Assembly (NCBI RefSeq): GCF_002414845.1
Contig: NZ_DIAX01000009.1
Coordinates: 30,257 to 94,256 of the forward strand
Source: Gordonia sp. UBA5067
GTDB taxonomy: Bacteria > Actinomycetota > Actinomycetes > Mycobacteriales > Mycobacteriaceae
Reading direction: 5' to 3'
DNA: 64,000 bases
In this document: positions 43,439-52,235 of the stretch, piece by piece
Layout of the letters: each line of letters starts with the position of its first letter
Numbering within the stretch: the stretch's first letter is position 1
Made by a program: the position numbers and the translations under genes
Notes under the pieces: generated by a model
What the model was told of the DNA's origin: nothing
The model's database searches: none
What the model saw: the letters and a program-made list of their open reading frames with translations, nothing else

Positions 43439-44248
43439 ATGGTGGATCTGGCGCAATACGGCCCCTGGGCGGTCATTGCCGGCGGCTCCGAAGGGGTCGG
43501 CCGGGCATTTGCGGCCGAACTGGCCGATGCCGGTGTGAATCTGGTTCTGATCGCCCGGAAGCCCGAGGCCCTCGCCGGGGCCGCCGCGGACATGGAACAG
43601 CGCGGGGTCGCGGTTCGAACACTGTCGATCGATTTGACCCAGGGCGACGCGCCCGCCCGCATCGCGACGCTGACCGCGGATCTTGACGTGGGCCTGCTGA
43701 TTTACAACGCCGGCGCCAACACCTACGGCAGTGATTTCGTCACCGGTGACCTCGCGGGATTCGATCAGGTGATCAGGCTCAACATCACCACGCCCCTCGC
43801 GGTTGTGCACCACTACGGCGCAGCGATGAAGGAGGCCGGTCGAGGGGGAATTCTGCTGGTCGGCTCGCTGAGCGGCTACCTCGGAGGTAAGACGCTCAGC
43901 GTGTATTCCGGGGTCAAGGCCTTCAGCCGCAGCTTCGCGGAGTCACTCTGGTTGGAGCTGCAGCCGTATGGCGTAGACGTCCTCGAACTGATCCTCGGTG
44001 TCACCCGGACACCGGCGATGCAGCGGGCCGGCCTGGACTTCGCCGTCCCCGGCCTACATGTCAGCGTGCCTGAGGAGGTTGCGCGTGAGGGGTTGTCCCG
44101 GCTGAAGGACGGCCCGACCTGGATTGTTGCCGGCAACGCCGACCGGGCCAAGCTGATGAGCGGCGCCAACCGCGCCGAGCTACTACTGGCCCAACAGCGA
44201 GCGATGGAGCAACTGCTGGCGCGCACCCCGCGCCAGGACCTGGCGTGA
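43439..44248 (+). CDS. SDR-family NAD(P)-dependent oxidoreductase
   Basis: The protein is 269 residues from the ATG at 43439, which follows AAGGAG at 43423-43428. The cofactor loop is GGSEGVGRAFA, with IYNAG, catalytic Ser in LLVGSLSGYLGG and YSGVK (YxxxK). The motif VIAGGSEGVG is common in SDRs acting on hydrophobic acyl or steroid substrates in actinobacteria, but substrate is not predictable. It is monocistronic, with a hairpin terminator 42 nt downstream. Confidence 0.87.
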   Translation: MVDLAQYGPWAVIAGGSEGVGRAFAAELADAGVNLVLIARKPEALAGAAADMEQRGVAVRTLSIDLTQGDAPARIATLTADLDVGLLIYNAGANTYGSDFVTGDLAGFDQVIRLNITTPLAVVHHYGAAMKEAGRGGILLVGSLSGYLGGKTLSVYSGVKAFSRSFAESLWLELQPYGVDVLELILGVTRTPAMQRAGLDFAVPGLHVSVPEEVAREGLSRLKDGPTWIVAGNADRAKLMSGANRAELLLAQQRAMEQLLARTPRQDLA

Positions 44249-44289
44249 TGACACCACGATTGCCATCCACCACGATTGCCCTACCCGGG

Positions 44290-44322
44290 CCGTGCGGGGA
44301 GACCCGCCAACTCCCCGCACGG
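44290..44322 (+). terminator. Hairpin terminator after the SDR gene
   Basis: CCGTGCGGGGA pairs with TCCCCGCACGG (11 bp) around an 11-nt loop and is followed by TTTCG. Two direct copies of ACCACGATTGCC lie just before it. Confidence 0.75.
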
Positions 44323-44379
44323 TTTCGCCCAACCCGCACCGATCGGTACCGCGCGGACGAATCCATGCGGGATTAGCGT

Positions 44380-45009
44380 TCAGTTGGCGGCAATTTCCAG
44401 GGGGTAGGTCGACAGAAGTGGCAACGGCCACGGCTGACGCCGCAGCACCGCCGCCCACAAATCGGTTCCCGCCGGTGCCAGCACGTCGTCGGGCAGCGCC
44501 GACGCAACAAGCCAGCTGTCCTCGCCCAGCTCGCCGTCGAGCTGCCCCGGGCCCCACCCGGCGTAGCCCGCCATGATCCGAACACCGACCAGCAATGCGG
44601 CGAGGTCCTCGGGATCAGTATCGAGGTCGACGAGGACCACCCGGCCGCTGACCACCATGACGCCGTTGACGCCGTGCAGGTCGGCACCGCGCACGGCGAC
44701 CCCCAGGCACAACGCGCCATCGCGCTTGACCGGCCCGCCGACGAAAAGCGCCTTGGGGTTTGCCGCCAACCCGGACCACCCGGGCAGCAGGTTGTAGACC
44801 GCCGACTGCGACGGCTGGTTGATCACGACGCCGATGCTGCCGCTCTCGTCATGCTCGATCACGTAGACGACCGTGCGGGCAAAAGCCGATGCCATGAGCG
44901 ACGGGGACGCGATCAGGAGCGTACCGGCCCGGATCGGCACCGCACCGTACCGACCGTCGGCGCCACCGCCGGTACCGGTCTTCGGATCCTCGAAGTCGTC
45001 ACCGCCCAC
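44380..45009 (-). CDS. YqgE/AlgH family protein (UPF0301)
   Basis: The protein is 209 residues from the GTG at 45009. It has the family start AGTLLIASPSLMASAFARTVVYVIEHDESGSIGVVINQP, followed by LFVGGPVKRDGALCLG and IMAGYAGWGPGQLDGEL. The fold is known from structural studies, but the molecular function is not; roles in transcriptional or membrane processes have been proposed. It corresponds to Rv0038, beside the MFS gene Rv0037c and near leuS as here. Confidence 0.92.
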   Translation of the reverse strand: MGGDDFEDPKTGTGGGADGRYGAVPIRAGTLLIASPSLMASAFARTVVYVIEHDESGSIGVVINQPSQSAVYNLLPGWSGLAANPKALFVGGPVKRDGALCLGVAVRGADLHGVNGVMVVSGRVVLVDLDTDPEDLAALLVGVRIMAGYAGWGPGQLDGELGEDSWLVASALPDDVLAPAGTDLWAAVLRRQPWPLPLLSTYPLEIAAN

Positions 45010-45045
45010 GACCCCATCATCGCACGGGCCCAGTGGCGTCGTCGC

Positions 45046-45051
45046 TAGTCT
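45046..45051 (+). promoter_or_regulatory. -10 box of leaderless MFS gene
   Basis: TAGTCT ends 6 nt before the GTG at 45058; no ribosome site is seen. Confidence 0.5.
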
Positions 45052-45057
45052 TGAACA

Positions 45058-46266
45058 GTGAAGACCCGCCTCCTGATTGCCCGTCTGGCAGGCCAGTGCG
45101 CCGACGGCGTCTTCCAGGCGGCGCTGTTCGCGGCGATCGCATTCAATCCGGAACACCAGGCGTCGCCGCTACTCATGGCCGGCAGTCTGGCCGTCCTGTT
45201 CGGTCCGTACTCGATCCTGGGACCACTGCTCGGCAGTCTCCTCGACCGGTGGGACCGGCGACTGGTACTGCTGTGGGCCAACGTGGTTCGAGCACTGCTC
45301 ATCGTCGTGAGCGCAGCCCTGCTCGCCTCTGGACTACCCGAGACCGTAGTGCTCGTTTCCGCGCTCGGGGTGATGGGCGCTAGCAGATTCGTTGCGTCCG
45401 GACTATCCGCGGCACTGCCTCACGTAACCGACCGGGACTCCCTGGTCACGGTCAACGCGGTGTTCACCACGCTGGGCGGATTCGCGGTCATGCTCGGTCT
45501 CGGCATCGCCGCCGGTGCCCGGCTGATGATCGGGGGTGATGATGCGGGGTGTGCGCAGGCGATGCTCATCGGGGCCGTGCTGGCGCTGGTCGCGGGGATC
45601 ATCGCCATCGGATTCCCCGGCCGGTCCCTGGGGCCGGACACCATGGGTGCCCCGACGGGACGAGTCGGGCTCGCGCGCGCATGGCGTCGCGGACTGGCAC
45701 TCATCGAACGGACCCCGCCGGTGGCCGTGGTTCTGCGCGCCATCGGCGCGCACCGCTGGGTATTCGGAATGAATTCGATGATCCTGCTGGTGATGGCCAA
45801 CCATGCCGGTGTCTCCACCGGGCTGCGACGGTTCCTGCTGCTGATCGGCGCGACGGCGGTGGGCGCGCTACTCGCCGCGGTGACCACGCCGCTGCTCGTC
45901 CACCGCGCCGGCCGCAACCGCGCCCTGGAGGTGGCGCTGTCGATCGCCATCGGCGCACAGGTGCTGCTTCTCGCCTTCGACGTGACAGTGCTGATCGCCG
46001 TCGCCACCGTTCTCGGCTGGGCCGGGCAGACCGTGAAGCTGTGCGGCGATGTCGCCATGCAAGTCGACATTCCCGACGAGTCACGGGGCGAGGTGTTTGC
46101 GATTCAAGACGCGGTGTTCAACCTGATGTTCATCGGGGGCGTGACCCTCGCGGCACTGATCGTCCCGGCCGACGGGAAAGCCGTCACGCTGGTACTCATC
46201 GGGGCCGCCTCCTATGCGACGGCACTGCTGGTGGTCCTGCGCCGACAATCCTTCGCAGCGCGGTAG
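45058..46266 (+). CDS. MFS transporter (Rv0037c-like)
   Basis: This 402-residue protein has about 12 hydrophobic segments. The loop GSLLDRWDRRLVLLW matches MFS motif A (DRxxRR), and SRFVASGLSAALPHVTDRDSLVTVNA matches the MFS_3 (enterobactin exporter-like) subfamily, as does DIPDESRGEVFAIQDAVFNLMF. It probably exports a small molecule. Divergent from the YqgE gene, the same arrangement as Rv0037c/Rv0038. Confidence 0.87.
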   Translation: MKTRLLIARLAGQCADGVFQAALFAAIAFNPEHQASPLLMAGSLAVLFGPYSILGPLLGSLLDRWDRRLVLLWANVVRALLIVVSAALLASGLPETVVLVSALGVMGASRFVASGLSAALPHVTDRDSLVTVNAVFTTLGGFAVMLGLGIAAGARLMIGGDDAGCAQAMLIGAVLALVAGIIAIGFPGRSLGPDTMGAPTGRVGLARAWRRGLALIERTPPVAVVLRAIGAHRWVFGMNSMILLVMANHAGVSTGLRRFLLLIGATAVGALLAAVTTPLLVHRAGRNRALEVALSIAIGAQVLLLAFDVTVLIAVATVLGWAGQTVKLCGDVAMQVDIPDESRGEVFAIQDAVFNLMFIGGVTLAALIVPADGKAVTLVLIGAASYATALLVVLRRQSFAAR

Positions 46267-46279
46267 GCCCCGGGCCGGT

Positions 46280-47386
46280 TCAGCAGCCCGTCGTCCGCAA
46301 CTCCGCCGCCAAGCGGTCGAGGTCCTCCCGCGTCGCATCGAGATGCGGGCTCAGCCGCAACACCGAGTTGGTCAGCATCAGCGGGGCGCGTTCGGCGCCA
46401 CCGGCGGTCACCAACAGGCCCGCCTCGCGCAGGTGGACCGCCACCGCGTCGACGTCGGCGGCCTCGAACCCCGGCGGGGGAGCGAGCGTGATCAGCGCGG
46501 ACGGCTCGTCAACGGGCTCCAACACCTCCCAGCCAGCGATACCGGTCAGTCGCTCGCGCATCGCGCGGCCGATTGCCGCGAGCTCGTCGAACACGCCCGC
46601 CGGATCCATCCCCACCAACTCGGCGACCGCGACACCGAGGCCCAGCCTCCCCGCGATGAAGCCGCTACTCGCCCCGGCAGCCATATCCGCTATGTCGACG
46701 TGGAGCCGAGAATCGGGCCGTACCGCAGCGAACCCGACGCCGCGCGGGCCCGTCAACCATTTGCGACTGGTGCCATAGACCACGTCGGCGCCGGTGACAG
46801 TCGGCACGTGACCCACTGACTGGGCCATGTCCACGACCACGGGAACGTCAGCGGCGTGGGCGACTCGGACGATCTCGGCAACCGGCTGCACGACACCGCT
46901 GGCCGACCCGATCTGGCACACATGAATGAACTCGGGTTGCTCGAACTGCAGCATGTTCTCAAGCGCATCGGTGTCGACGTGGCCGTACACGTCGACCTGC
47001 GGCAGGGTGTGAACCGCGTACCCGCGCCGCTCGAACTCCACCAGGTTGGGTCCGAACTCATTCCGCGCCACCCAGATCGTGCTCGACATCGGGAGATTGG
47101 CCACCCCGAGGAGAGCACGAAGTGCTGCCCGACCGGTATCGCGGTAGACGAGTTCGTCGGGCTGGTGGCCGATCAGCCCGGCCAGCTCCCGCGATCCGTG
47201 TGCCAGGTCTTCCTCGGCAGCCGCCATCGCGGCGTAGGAGCCCCGTTTTGACTCCTCCCACAGCTGCCCGCTGATCGCCTCGATCACCGCGTTCGAGGAG
47301 CGGCCCGCAGACGCCGAATCCAGGTGGACGATGTCCGGCTTGATGCGCGCGTCGTGCCAACCAGATCCGAGCTCGCTGAGGAACAT
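46280..47386 (-). CDS. egtE: Class V aminotransferase-fold PLP enzyme, EgtE-like
   Basis: The protein is 368 residues from the ATG at 47386. It starts near VHLDSASAGRSSNAVIEA, has VVVDMAQSVGHVPT (PLP-ring Asp) and GTSRKWLTGPRGVGFAAV, where the Lys near residue 208 forms the Schiff base. These segments closely follow EgtE, the C-S lyase that finishes ergothioneine synthesis by cleaving hercynylcysteine sulfoxide. The other egt genes are not in the window, so the assignment rests on sequence alone; another cysteine-lyase function is possible. A -10 box (TAGATT) ends 6 nt before the ATG. Confidence 0.72.
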   Translation of the reverse strand: MFLSELGSGWHDARIKPDIVHLDSASAGRSSNAVIEAISGQLWEESKRGSYAAMAAAEEDLAHGSRELAGLIGHQPDELVYRDTGRAALRALLGVANLPMSSTIWVARNEFGPNLVEFERRGYAVHTLPQVDVYGHVDTDALENMLQFEQPEFIHVCQIGSASGVVQPVAEIVRVAHAADVPVVVDMAQSVGHVPTVTGADVVYGTSRKWLTGPRGVGFAAVRPDSRLHVDIADMAAGASSGFIAGRLGLGVAVAELVGMDPAGVFDELAAIGRAMRERLTGIAGWEVLEPVDEPSALITLAPPPGFEAADVDAVAVHLREAGLLVTAGGAERAPLMLTNSVLRLSPHLDATREDLDRLAAELRTTGC

Positions 47387-47392
47387 CAATCC

Positions 47393-47398
47393 AATCTA
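47393..47398 (-). promoter_or_regulatory. -10 box of leaderless EgtE-like gene
   Basis: TAGATT on the minus strand ends 6 nt before the ATG at 47386. Confidence 0.45.
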
Positions 47399-47476
47399 TC
47401 GCCCCGAATCCGCCGTCCGATTGCGCCCCGGCCCGGGTCGCGGGAACCGACTGCCGTTCTGCTGCGTCCAACCAAT

Positions 47477-47965
47477 ATGGACCCGCCACTCATCGCACAC
47501 ACCTTTGGCACCGGTTTGGGTGAAACTCACACCTGGCACGCGCCCGCCGACGCCGACCTGAACGGTGACGGCCGGCTGGAATCGGTGCGCCTCGACTTTG
47601 ACGGGGACGGCCTGATCGACGACGCCATGATCGACGTCGACGGCGATGGTGTCGCCGACCTGGCGGGCCTCGACCTCGACGACGACGGGAACCTCGACGC
47701 CTTCTTCACCGACACCGGCACCGGCGTCTGGGGCATCCGCGCACATCCGCCGCCCGGCCTGTCGCCGGGCGACCGGGCCCGGCCTGGTCGCCAACTGCTT
47801 CCGGTCGACGTCGACGGCGACGGCAGGCCCGACGCGACGCTGATCATCAGCGGCCGATCCCGAGAGCTACTGCTCGACACCGACGGTGACGGCATCTGGG
47901 ACGTCGGGCTGGTCGACTCCGACGGCGACGGGACGATCGACCGGGTGCACCGGCGCAAGCCGTGA
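47477..47965 (+). CDS. Acidic protein with seven DxDxDG calcium-loop-like repeats
   Basis: The protein is 162 residues from the ATG at 47477. It contains seven Asp-rich loops: DADLNGDG, DFDGDGLID, DVDGDGVAD, DLDDDGNLD, DVDGDGRPD, DTDGDGIWD and DSDGDGTID. These match the calcium-binding loops of dockerin, EF-hand-like and FG-GAP-type repeats. No signal peptide is visible, which is odd because most such repeats are extracellular. It has a shorter cousin at 15645-15959. Function unknown; a calcium-dependent binding module is inferred. Confidence 0.7.
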   Translation: MDPPLIAHTFGTGLGETHTWHAPADADLNGDGRLESVRLDFDGDGLIDDAMIDVDGDGVADLAGLDLDDDGNLDAFFTDTGTGVWGIRAHPPPGLSPGDRARPGRQLLPVDVDGDGRPDATLIISGRSRELLLDTDGDGIWDVGLVDSDGDGTIDRVHRRKP

Positions 47966-47968
47966 GTT

Positions 47969-47995
47969 CCACCGGCATAGAGTGCCACCGGCATA
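47969..47995 (+). repeat. 11-nt direct repeats before yccF
   Basis: CCACCGGCATA occurs at 47969 and 47985, a 16-nt period. The second copy supplies part of the probable -10 box (CATACT, 47992-47997), which ends 7 nt before the YccF ATG. Confidence 0.55.
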
Positions 47996-48004
47996 CTTGG
48001 GACT

Positions 48005-48379
48005 ATGAAAACGATTCTGAACATCCTGTGGCTGGTCTTGTCGGGCTTCTGGATGGCAATCGGCTATGCCGTGGCCGGCATCGTGTGCTGCATTCTGATC
48101 ATCACCATCCCGTTCGGCGTCGCGTCGTTTCGGATGGCCAACTACGCGCTATGGCCGTTCGGCCGCACCGTCGAGCGCAAGCCCTCCGCCGGCGCGATGT
48201 CACTGTTCGGCAATATTCTCTGGCTTGTTCTCGCCGGCTGGTGGCTGGCCATCGGCCACATTGCCACCGGCATCGCACTGTGTGTGACGATCATCGGCAT
48301 CCCCCTGGGCGTCGCCAGCTTCAAAATGGTGCCGCTCTCGCTGATGCCGCTGGGGATGCGGATCGTGCCGGCCGAGTAA
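48005..48379 (+). CDS. YccF domain-containing membrane protein
   Basis: This 124-residue protein is two tandem YccF domains of about 55 residues: LNILWLVLSGFWMAIGYAVAG / IPFGVASFRMANYALWPFG and FGNILWLVLAGWWLAIGHIATG / IPLGVASFKMVPLSLMPLG. Each forms a membrane hairpin. YccF proteins are found across bacteria as small inner-membrane proteins of unknown function. It converges with glpD. Confidence 0.9.
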   Translation: MKTILNILWLVLSGFWMAIGYAVAGIVCCILIITIPFGVASFRMANYALWPFGRTVERKPSAGAMSLFGNILWLVLAGWWLAIGHIATGIALCVTIIGIPLGVASFKMVPLSLMPLGMRIVPAE

Positions 48380-48410
48380 ACGCCCACCCGGATTGAGGCC
48401 GCCCGGCGTC

Positions 48411-49946
48411 TCAGCCAACGCCGTTCATCATGCGGGCCGCGATTTCCCCGACCGCGGGCCGAACTCGTTCGCCGTCGGCGGGAACGAGGCCGATCCTGGT
48501 GCGCCGGTGCACGACATCGTCGACGGTGAGGGCGCCCTCGTGGGTGAATGCGAACTCGACTTCGGCACGGGTGACGTCGATCCCGTCCGCAATCGGGGCC
48601 AGCGGATCGTCGACGGTTGCCGCCTCGACGACCTTGGGCGCCTCCGCGCCGAATCGGGCCACCAGCGATTCGGGCAGGCCGGGCCAGGCCGGGCCGCTCG
48701 CACTCGCCCCGACGAGCGGGACCGACGCCGTGACGCAGGCCGAGGCGGGTAGGCGCGCCGCCGAAACCGCGGCATCGACCGCATCCTGGGCCATCCGTCG
48801 ATACGTGGTGAGCTTGCCGCCGATGACGCTGACCATCGTGCCGTCGGTGACCCGCACATCGTGACGGCGCGAGACGTCGGCGAGCGAGCTGCCGTCGCGG
48901 CTGGCGCTGGCGATCAGCGGTCGCAACCCGGCAAAGACGCCTCGGATGTCCGCCGACGAAACGGGTACCGCGAGCGCCGTGTTGACGGTATCGAGCAGGA
49001 AGTCGATCTCACTGCGATCGGGCACCGGCACGTCGGGAATGGACCCGGGCGCGTCGACATCGGTGAGCCCCAGATAGACCCGGCCGAGTTGTTCGGGGAG
49101 AACGAACACGAAGCGGCTGGTCGAACCGGGGATCGGTACCGTCAGGGCGCCCGTTGGATTGCCGAACGCCGCCGCGTCGAAGACGAGGTGGGTACCACGG
49201 CTGGGCCGGATACTCAGCGTCTGATCGAGGCCGGCCGCCCACACCCCGGTTGCGTTGATGACCGACCGCGCCGCAATGGAGAATTCGCGCCCGGCAATCT
49301 CGTCGTGGACGACGGCGCCGTCGCCACCGGCCCGCACGACCCGCACCCGGGTGAGGATCTGCGCCCCGTACCCGGCGGCGGTGCGGGCTATCGCCGTGAC
49401 CAGGCGGGCATCGTCGATCAGCTGCCCGTCGGTGGTCGATGCCGCGCCCCGCAGCCCATGGCGCCGGATCGTCGGGCAGGCGGCGACCGCTTCCAGCGGC
49501 GACAGCCGTTGCGGCCCCGGCAACACCTCGGCTGGCGTGCGCGCCACGCGACGCAGCGCGTCACCCGCCAAAAATCCGGCGCGGACCAGCATCCCGGTGC
49601 CGAGATCGCCGTAGTCGGGCACAATTTGTCGGACCGGTTTGATGAGGTGCGGGGCGATCGTCGTCATCAGATGGTGTCGCTCGACGGCACTCTCCCGGGC
49701 GATGCCGACGCCGCCGGACGCGAGGTACCGAAGACCGCCGTGGACCAGTTTGCTGCTCCATCTCGAGGTCCCGAAGGCAAGGTCATGCGCCTCCACGAGC
49801 GCGACCGACAACCCGCGCGTGGCGGCATCGAGGGCGGCGCCGACGCCCGTCACCCCACCGCCGATCACGAGGACATCGACCGGGTCGGCCCGCGCGAACA
49901 GTCCGGTGAGATCTGCGCTACGACGCGCGGCGTTCAGAACAGTCAT
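48411..49946 (-). CDS. glpD: Glycerol-3-phosphate dehydrogenase (FAD, quinone-linked)
   Basis: The protein is 511 residues from the ATG at 49946 (ribosome site AAGGAGTGAACCG). It has the FAD-binding motif VLVIGGGVTGVGAALDA, the GlpD signature FGTSRWSSKLVHGGLRYL, and the C-terminal VSVIGGKLTTYRRMAQDA plus DAO_C domain. It oxidises sn-glycerol 3-phosphate to dihydroxyacetone phosphate, passing electrons to quinone at the membrane. It is 4 nt downstream of a TetR regulator and so likely controlled with it. Order TetR-glpD / FAD oxidase-dagK matches Rv2249c-Rv2252. Confidence 0.93.
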   Translation of the reverse strand: MTVLNAARRSADLTGLFARADPVDVLVIGGGVTGVGAALDAATRGLSVALVEAHDLAFGTSRWSSKLVHGGLRYLASGGVGIARESAVERHHLMTTIAPHLIKPVRQIVPDYGDLGTGMLVRAGFLAGDALRRVARTPAEVLPGPQRLSPLEAVAACPTIRRHGLRGAASTTDGQLIDDARLVTAIARTAAGYGAQILTRVRVVRAGGDGAVVHDEIAGREFSIAARSVINATGVWAAGLDQTLSIRPSRGTHLVFDAAAFGNPTGALTVPIPGSTSRFVFVLPEQLGRVYLGLTDVDAPGSIPDVPVPDRSEIDFLLDTVNTALAVPVSSADIRGVFAGLRPLIASASRDGSSLADVSRRHDVRVTDGTMVSVIGGKLTTYRRMAQDAVDAAVSAARLPASACVTASVPLVGASASGPAWPGLPESLVARFGAEAPKVVEAATVDDPLAPIADGIDVTRAEVEFAFTHEGALTVDDVVHRRTRIGLVPADGERVRPAVGEIAARMMNGVG

Positions 49947-49950
49947 CGGT

Positions 49951-50589
49951 TCACTCCTTGCCGGGGTGCTCAAGATAGCTGGCGAGTACTCGGTGCAACT
50001 CAGTGGACCAGTCCTCGCCGAGGATCGGCTCGACGACCGCCCGCGACTGCACGGCGGACTGGGTGACCAGAAGCACCATTGCCGCGAGCTTGTCCGGATC
50101 GCCGTCGCGAACCCAGCCCTGTCCCTGCCCCTGTTCGATGCTGTCGGCGATCAGTCGCAGGAGGCTGCGCTGGCTGGATCCAAGGCGGTCGAAGACATAG
50201 GGGAGGAGGAACTCGGGTTGGCCGCGCCAGAGTTCGGCGAACAACTCGTCGTCCCGGATGGCCCCGGTGACGAGAACGATCTGTTCGATGGCCGGGGCGA
50301 ACCCGGATCGGGTGCGCAGCGGGGTGGTCGCCTGGACCGCCGCGACAATCCGGTTGATTTCCCGGTGGCACAGATCGCGCACGACGGCGTCCAGATCGGG
50401 CCAGCGCCGATAGACCGTCGGCCGACTCACCCCGGCGGCACGGGCGACGTCGGCGAGGCTGGCCTTGCGGCCACGCTGACGCAGGATCTCTTCCCGCGCG
50501 GCATCGAGCACGCGTGTTCGGAGTTCATCGCCGGCCGCGTCAGCATCATCGGGCGCAGGGTTCCGCAAACCGTCATTACGAATTGACAT
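49951..50589 (-). CDS. TetR-family transcriptional regulator
   Basis: The protein is 212 residues from the ATG at 50589. The N-terminal HTH is VLDAAREEILRQRGRKASLADVARAAGVSRPTVYRRWP, the canonical TetR pattern. The C-terminal ligand domain (about residues 75-205) is helical and unassigned. It is transcribed with glpD and diverges from the FAD oxidase with only 20 nt between start codons, so one operator in that gap could control both directions (compare Rv2250c). Confidence 0.92.
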   Translation of the reverse strand: MSIRNDGLRNPAPDDADAAGDELRTRVLDAAREEILRQRGRKASLADVARAAGVSRPTVYRRWPDLDAVVRDLCHREINRIVAAVQATTPLRTRSGFAPAIEQIVLVTGAIRDDELFAELWRGQPEFLLPYVFDRLGSSQRSLLRLIADSIEQGQGQGWVRDGDPDKLAAMVLLVTQSAVQSRAVVEPILGEDWSTELHRVLASYLEHPGKE

Positions 50590-50609
50590 GATATGTAACA
50601 CTGTATCGC
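50590..50609. promoter_or_regulatory. 20-nt divergent start-to-start gap with imperfect palindrome
   Basis: The gap between the TetR and FAD-oxidase ATG codons contains GATATGTAACACTGTATC, with GATA/TATC ends. It is AT-rich compared with its surroundings. This is a candidate TetR operator covering both transcription starts; both mRNAs would have almost no leader. Confidence 0.4.
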
Positions 50610-52235
50610 ATGACCGTCGGCAGCAGCCCCAACAGCGCCCCTTTTCCCGTCCCGCCGATGCGCTGGGACGCCTGGGGAGACCCAGAGTTGGCCGCCCCCC
50701 TCTCCGAAGGCACCTCGACTCTGATTCGCGGAATGCTCGGTGTCACCGGCGAGACCACCCTGCCCACCATCGATCCGGCGACGGTCATCGTGCCCCCGAG
50801 TCGCCTGTCCGGCGAGGACCTCGCCGCGCTGCGCGCGATAGTCGGCGACGACTGGGTGTCGACGGCCGCCGTCGACCGACTCCTGCGGGCGAGCGGCAAG
50901 TCGACACCGGATCTGCTGCGCCGCCGCCGGCCGCACCAAGACGCGCCCGACGCCGTCGTGATACCCGCCTCCGACGACCAGGTCGGACAGCTGTTGACCT
51001 GGTGTACCGACCACCGGGTCGCCGTCGTCCCCTTTGGCGGCGGCACCAGTGTGGTCGGCGGCGTCGATCCGGTCGCCGACGGGTTCGGCGCGACGGTGTC
51101 GGTGGATCTGCGTCGCATGGACGCCCTACTCGACCTCGACGAGGTGTCCCAGGTCGCCACCCTCGGGGCCGGCGTCACCGGGCCGGACGCGGAGCGCTTG
51201 CTCGGTGAGCGAGGCTACTCCCTCGGCCACTTCCCGCAGAGCTTCCGGTACGCGACCATCGGCGGATTCGCCGTCACCCGGTCGTCGGGCCAGGCCTCAG
51301 CGGGCTACGGCCGGTTTGACGACATGGTCCAGGCGATCACGCTCGTCACTCCGCGCGGGATTCTGCAGGCCGGCCGGTCGCCCAAGAACGCCGTCGGCCC
51401 CGATCTGCGCCAACTGATCATGGGTTCGGAAGGCGTCTTCGGCGTCGTCACCCGCGTCGCGGTCCGGGTCCACCGCCGACCCACGGCCACCGAATACGAG
51501 GGATGGAGATTCGACTCCTTCGATGCCGCCGCACAGGCATTTCGCGCCGTGGCACAAGAAGGCGTCATGCCGACGGTCATGCGTGTTTCCGACGAACTCG
51601 AGACCGCCCTCAACCTGGCGCGGCCGACTGAGATAGGGGAGTCGGGGGACAAGGCAGTCCCGGGCGGCTGCCTGGCAATCACGACGTTCGAAGGCTCGCC
51701 GACCGCGGTTGCCGCCCGCGCCGGCGTCGTTCGCGAGACGTTCGCGGCCGCCGGTGGACAATCACTCGGCCCCGGCCCCGCACAGATGTGGGAACACGGC
51801 CGCTTCTCCGGGCCCTACCTGCGTGATGCGCTCCTCGATATCGGCGTCGGCTGCGAAACCCTGGAAACCGCCACGACGTGGGCCAGGCTTGCCGAGGTGA
51901 AGACGGCCGTCACCACTGCACTGGCCGCGGTGTTGCCCGAGCCGACCGTCGTGATGTGCCACCTGTCGCACACCTACGCCACCGGCGCCTCGCTGTACTT
52001 CACCGTGGTGTACCGCCAGGAGGGCGACGCCCTTGAGCAGTGGCTGGCCGCAAAGCACCACGTCACCACGACCCTGACGGAGGTCGGCGCGTCGATCACC
52101 CATCATCACGCGGTCGGCCGGGACCACCGCCCGTGGATGTCCGCCGAGATCGGCGATCTCGGCGTGGCGGTGCTGAGCGCGGTGAAGGCCGTACTCGACC
52201 CGGCCGGGGTGTGCAATCCGGGCAAGCTGATCTGA
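50610..52235 (+). CDS. FAD-binding oxidase, alkyldihydroxyacetonephosphate synthase-like
   Basis: This 541-residue flavoprotein belongs to the vanillyl-alcohol oxidase fold: the FAD motif VVPFGGGTSVVGG near residue 140, LRRMDALLDLDEVSQVATLGAGVTG, the AGPS-type GYSLGHFPQSFRYATIGGFAVTRSSGQAS, and HTYATGASLYFTVVYR with conserved His/Tyr. The C-terminus DPAGVCNPGKL is typical. Alkyl-DHAP synthases make ether lipids, but bacterial homologues such as Rv2251 are unproven. Overlap with dagK (TGATG) and nearness to glpD point to glycerolipid metabolism. Confidence 0.85.
   Translation: MTVGSSPNSAPFPVPPMRWDAWGDPELAAPLSEGTSTLIRGMLGVTGETTLPTIDPATVIVPPSRLSGEDLAALRAIVGDDWVSTAAVDRLLRASGKSTPDLLRRRRPHQDAPDAVVIPASDDQVGQLLTWCTDHRVAVVPFGGGTSVVGGVDPVADGFGATVSVDLRRMDALLDLDEVSQVATLGAGVTGPDAERLLGERGYSLGHFPQSFRYATIGGFAVTRSSGQASAGYGRFDDMVQAITLVTPRGILQAGRSPKNAVGPDLRQLIMGSEGVFGVVTRVAVRVHRRPTATEYEGWRFDSFDAAAQAFRAVAQEGVMPTVMRVSDELETALNLARPTEIGESGDKAVPGGCLAITTFEGSPTAVAARAGVVRETFAAAGGQSLGPGPAQMWEHGRFSGPYLRDALLDIGVGCETLETATTWARLAEVKTAVTTALAAVLPEPTVVMCHLSHTYATGASLYFTVVYRQEGDALEQWLAAKHHVTTTLTEVGASITHHHAVGRDHRPWMSAEIGDLGVAVLSAVKAVLDPAGVCNPGKLI

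Noticed and set aside
48690..48715. Possible third copy of the mmpL3/leuS repeat in glpD (GASASGPAW).
   Set aside because: Only partial DNA similarity and a single copy; it could be ordinary GC-rich coding sequence. Mentioned only as a possible decayed copy.
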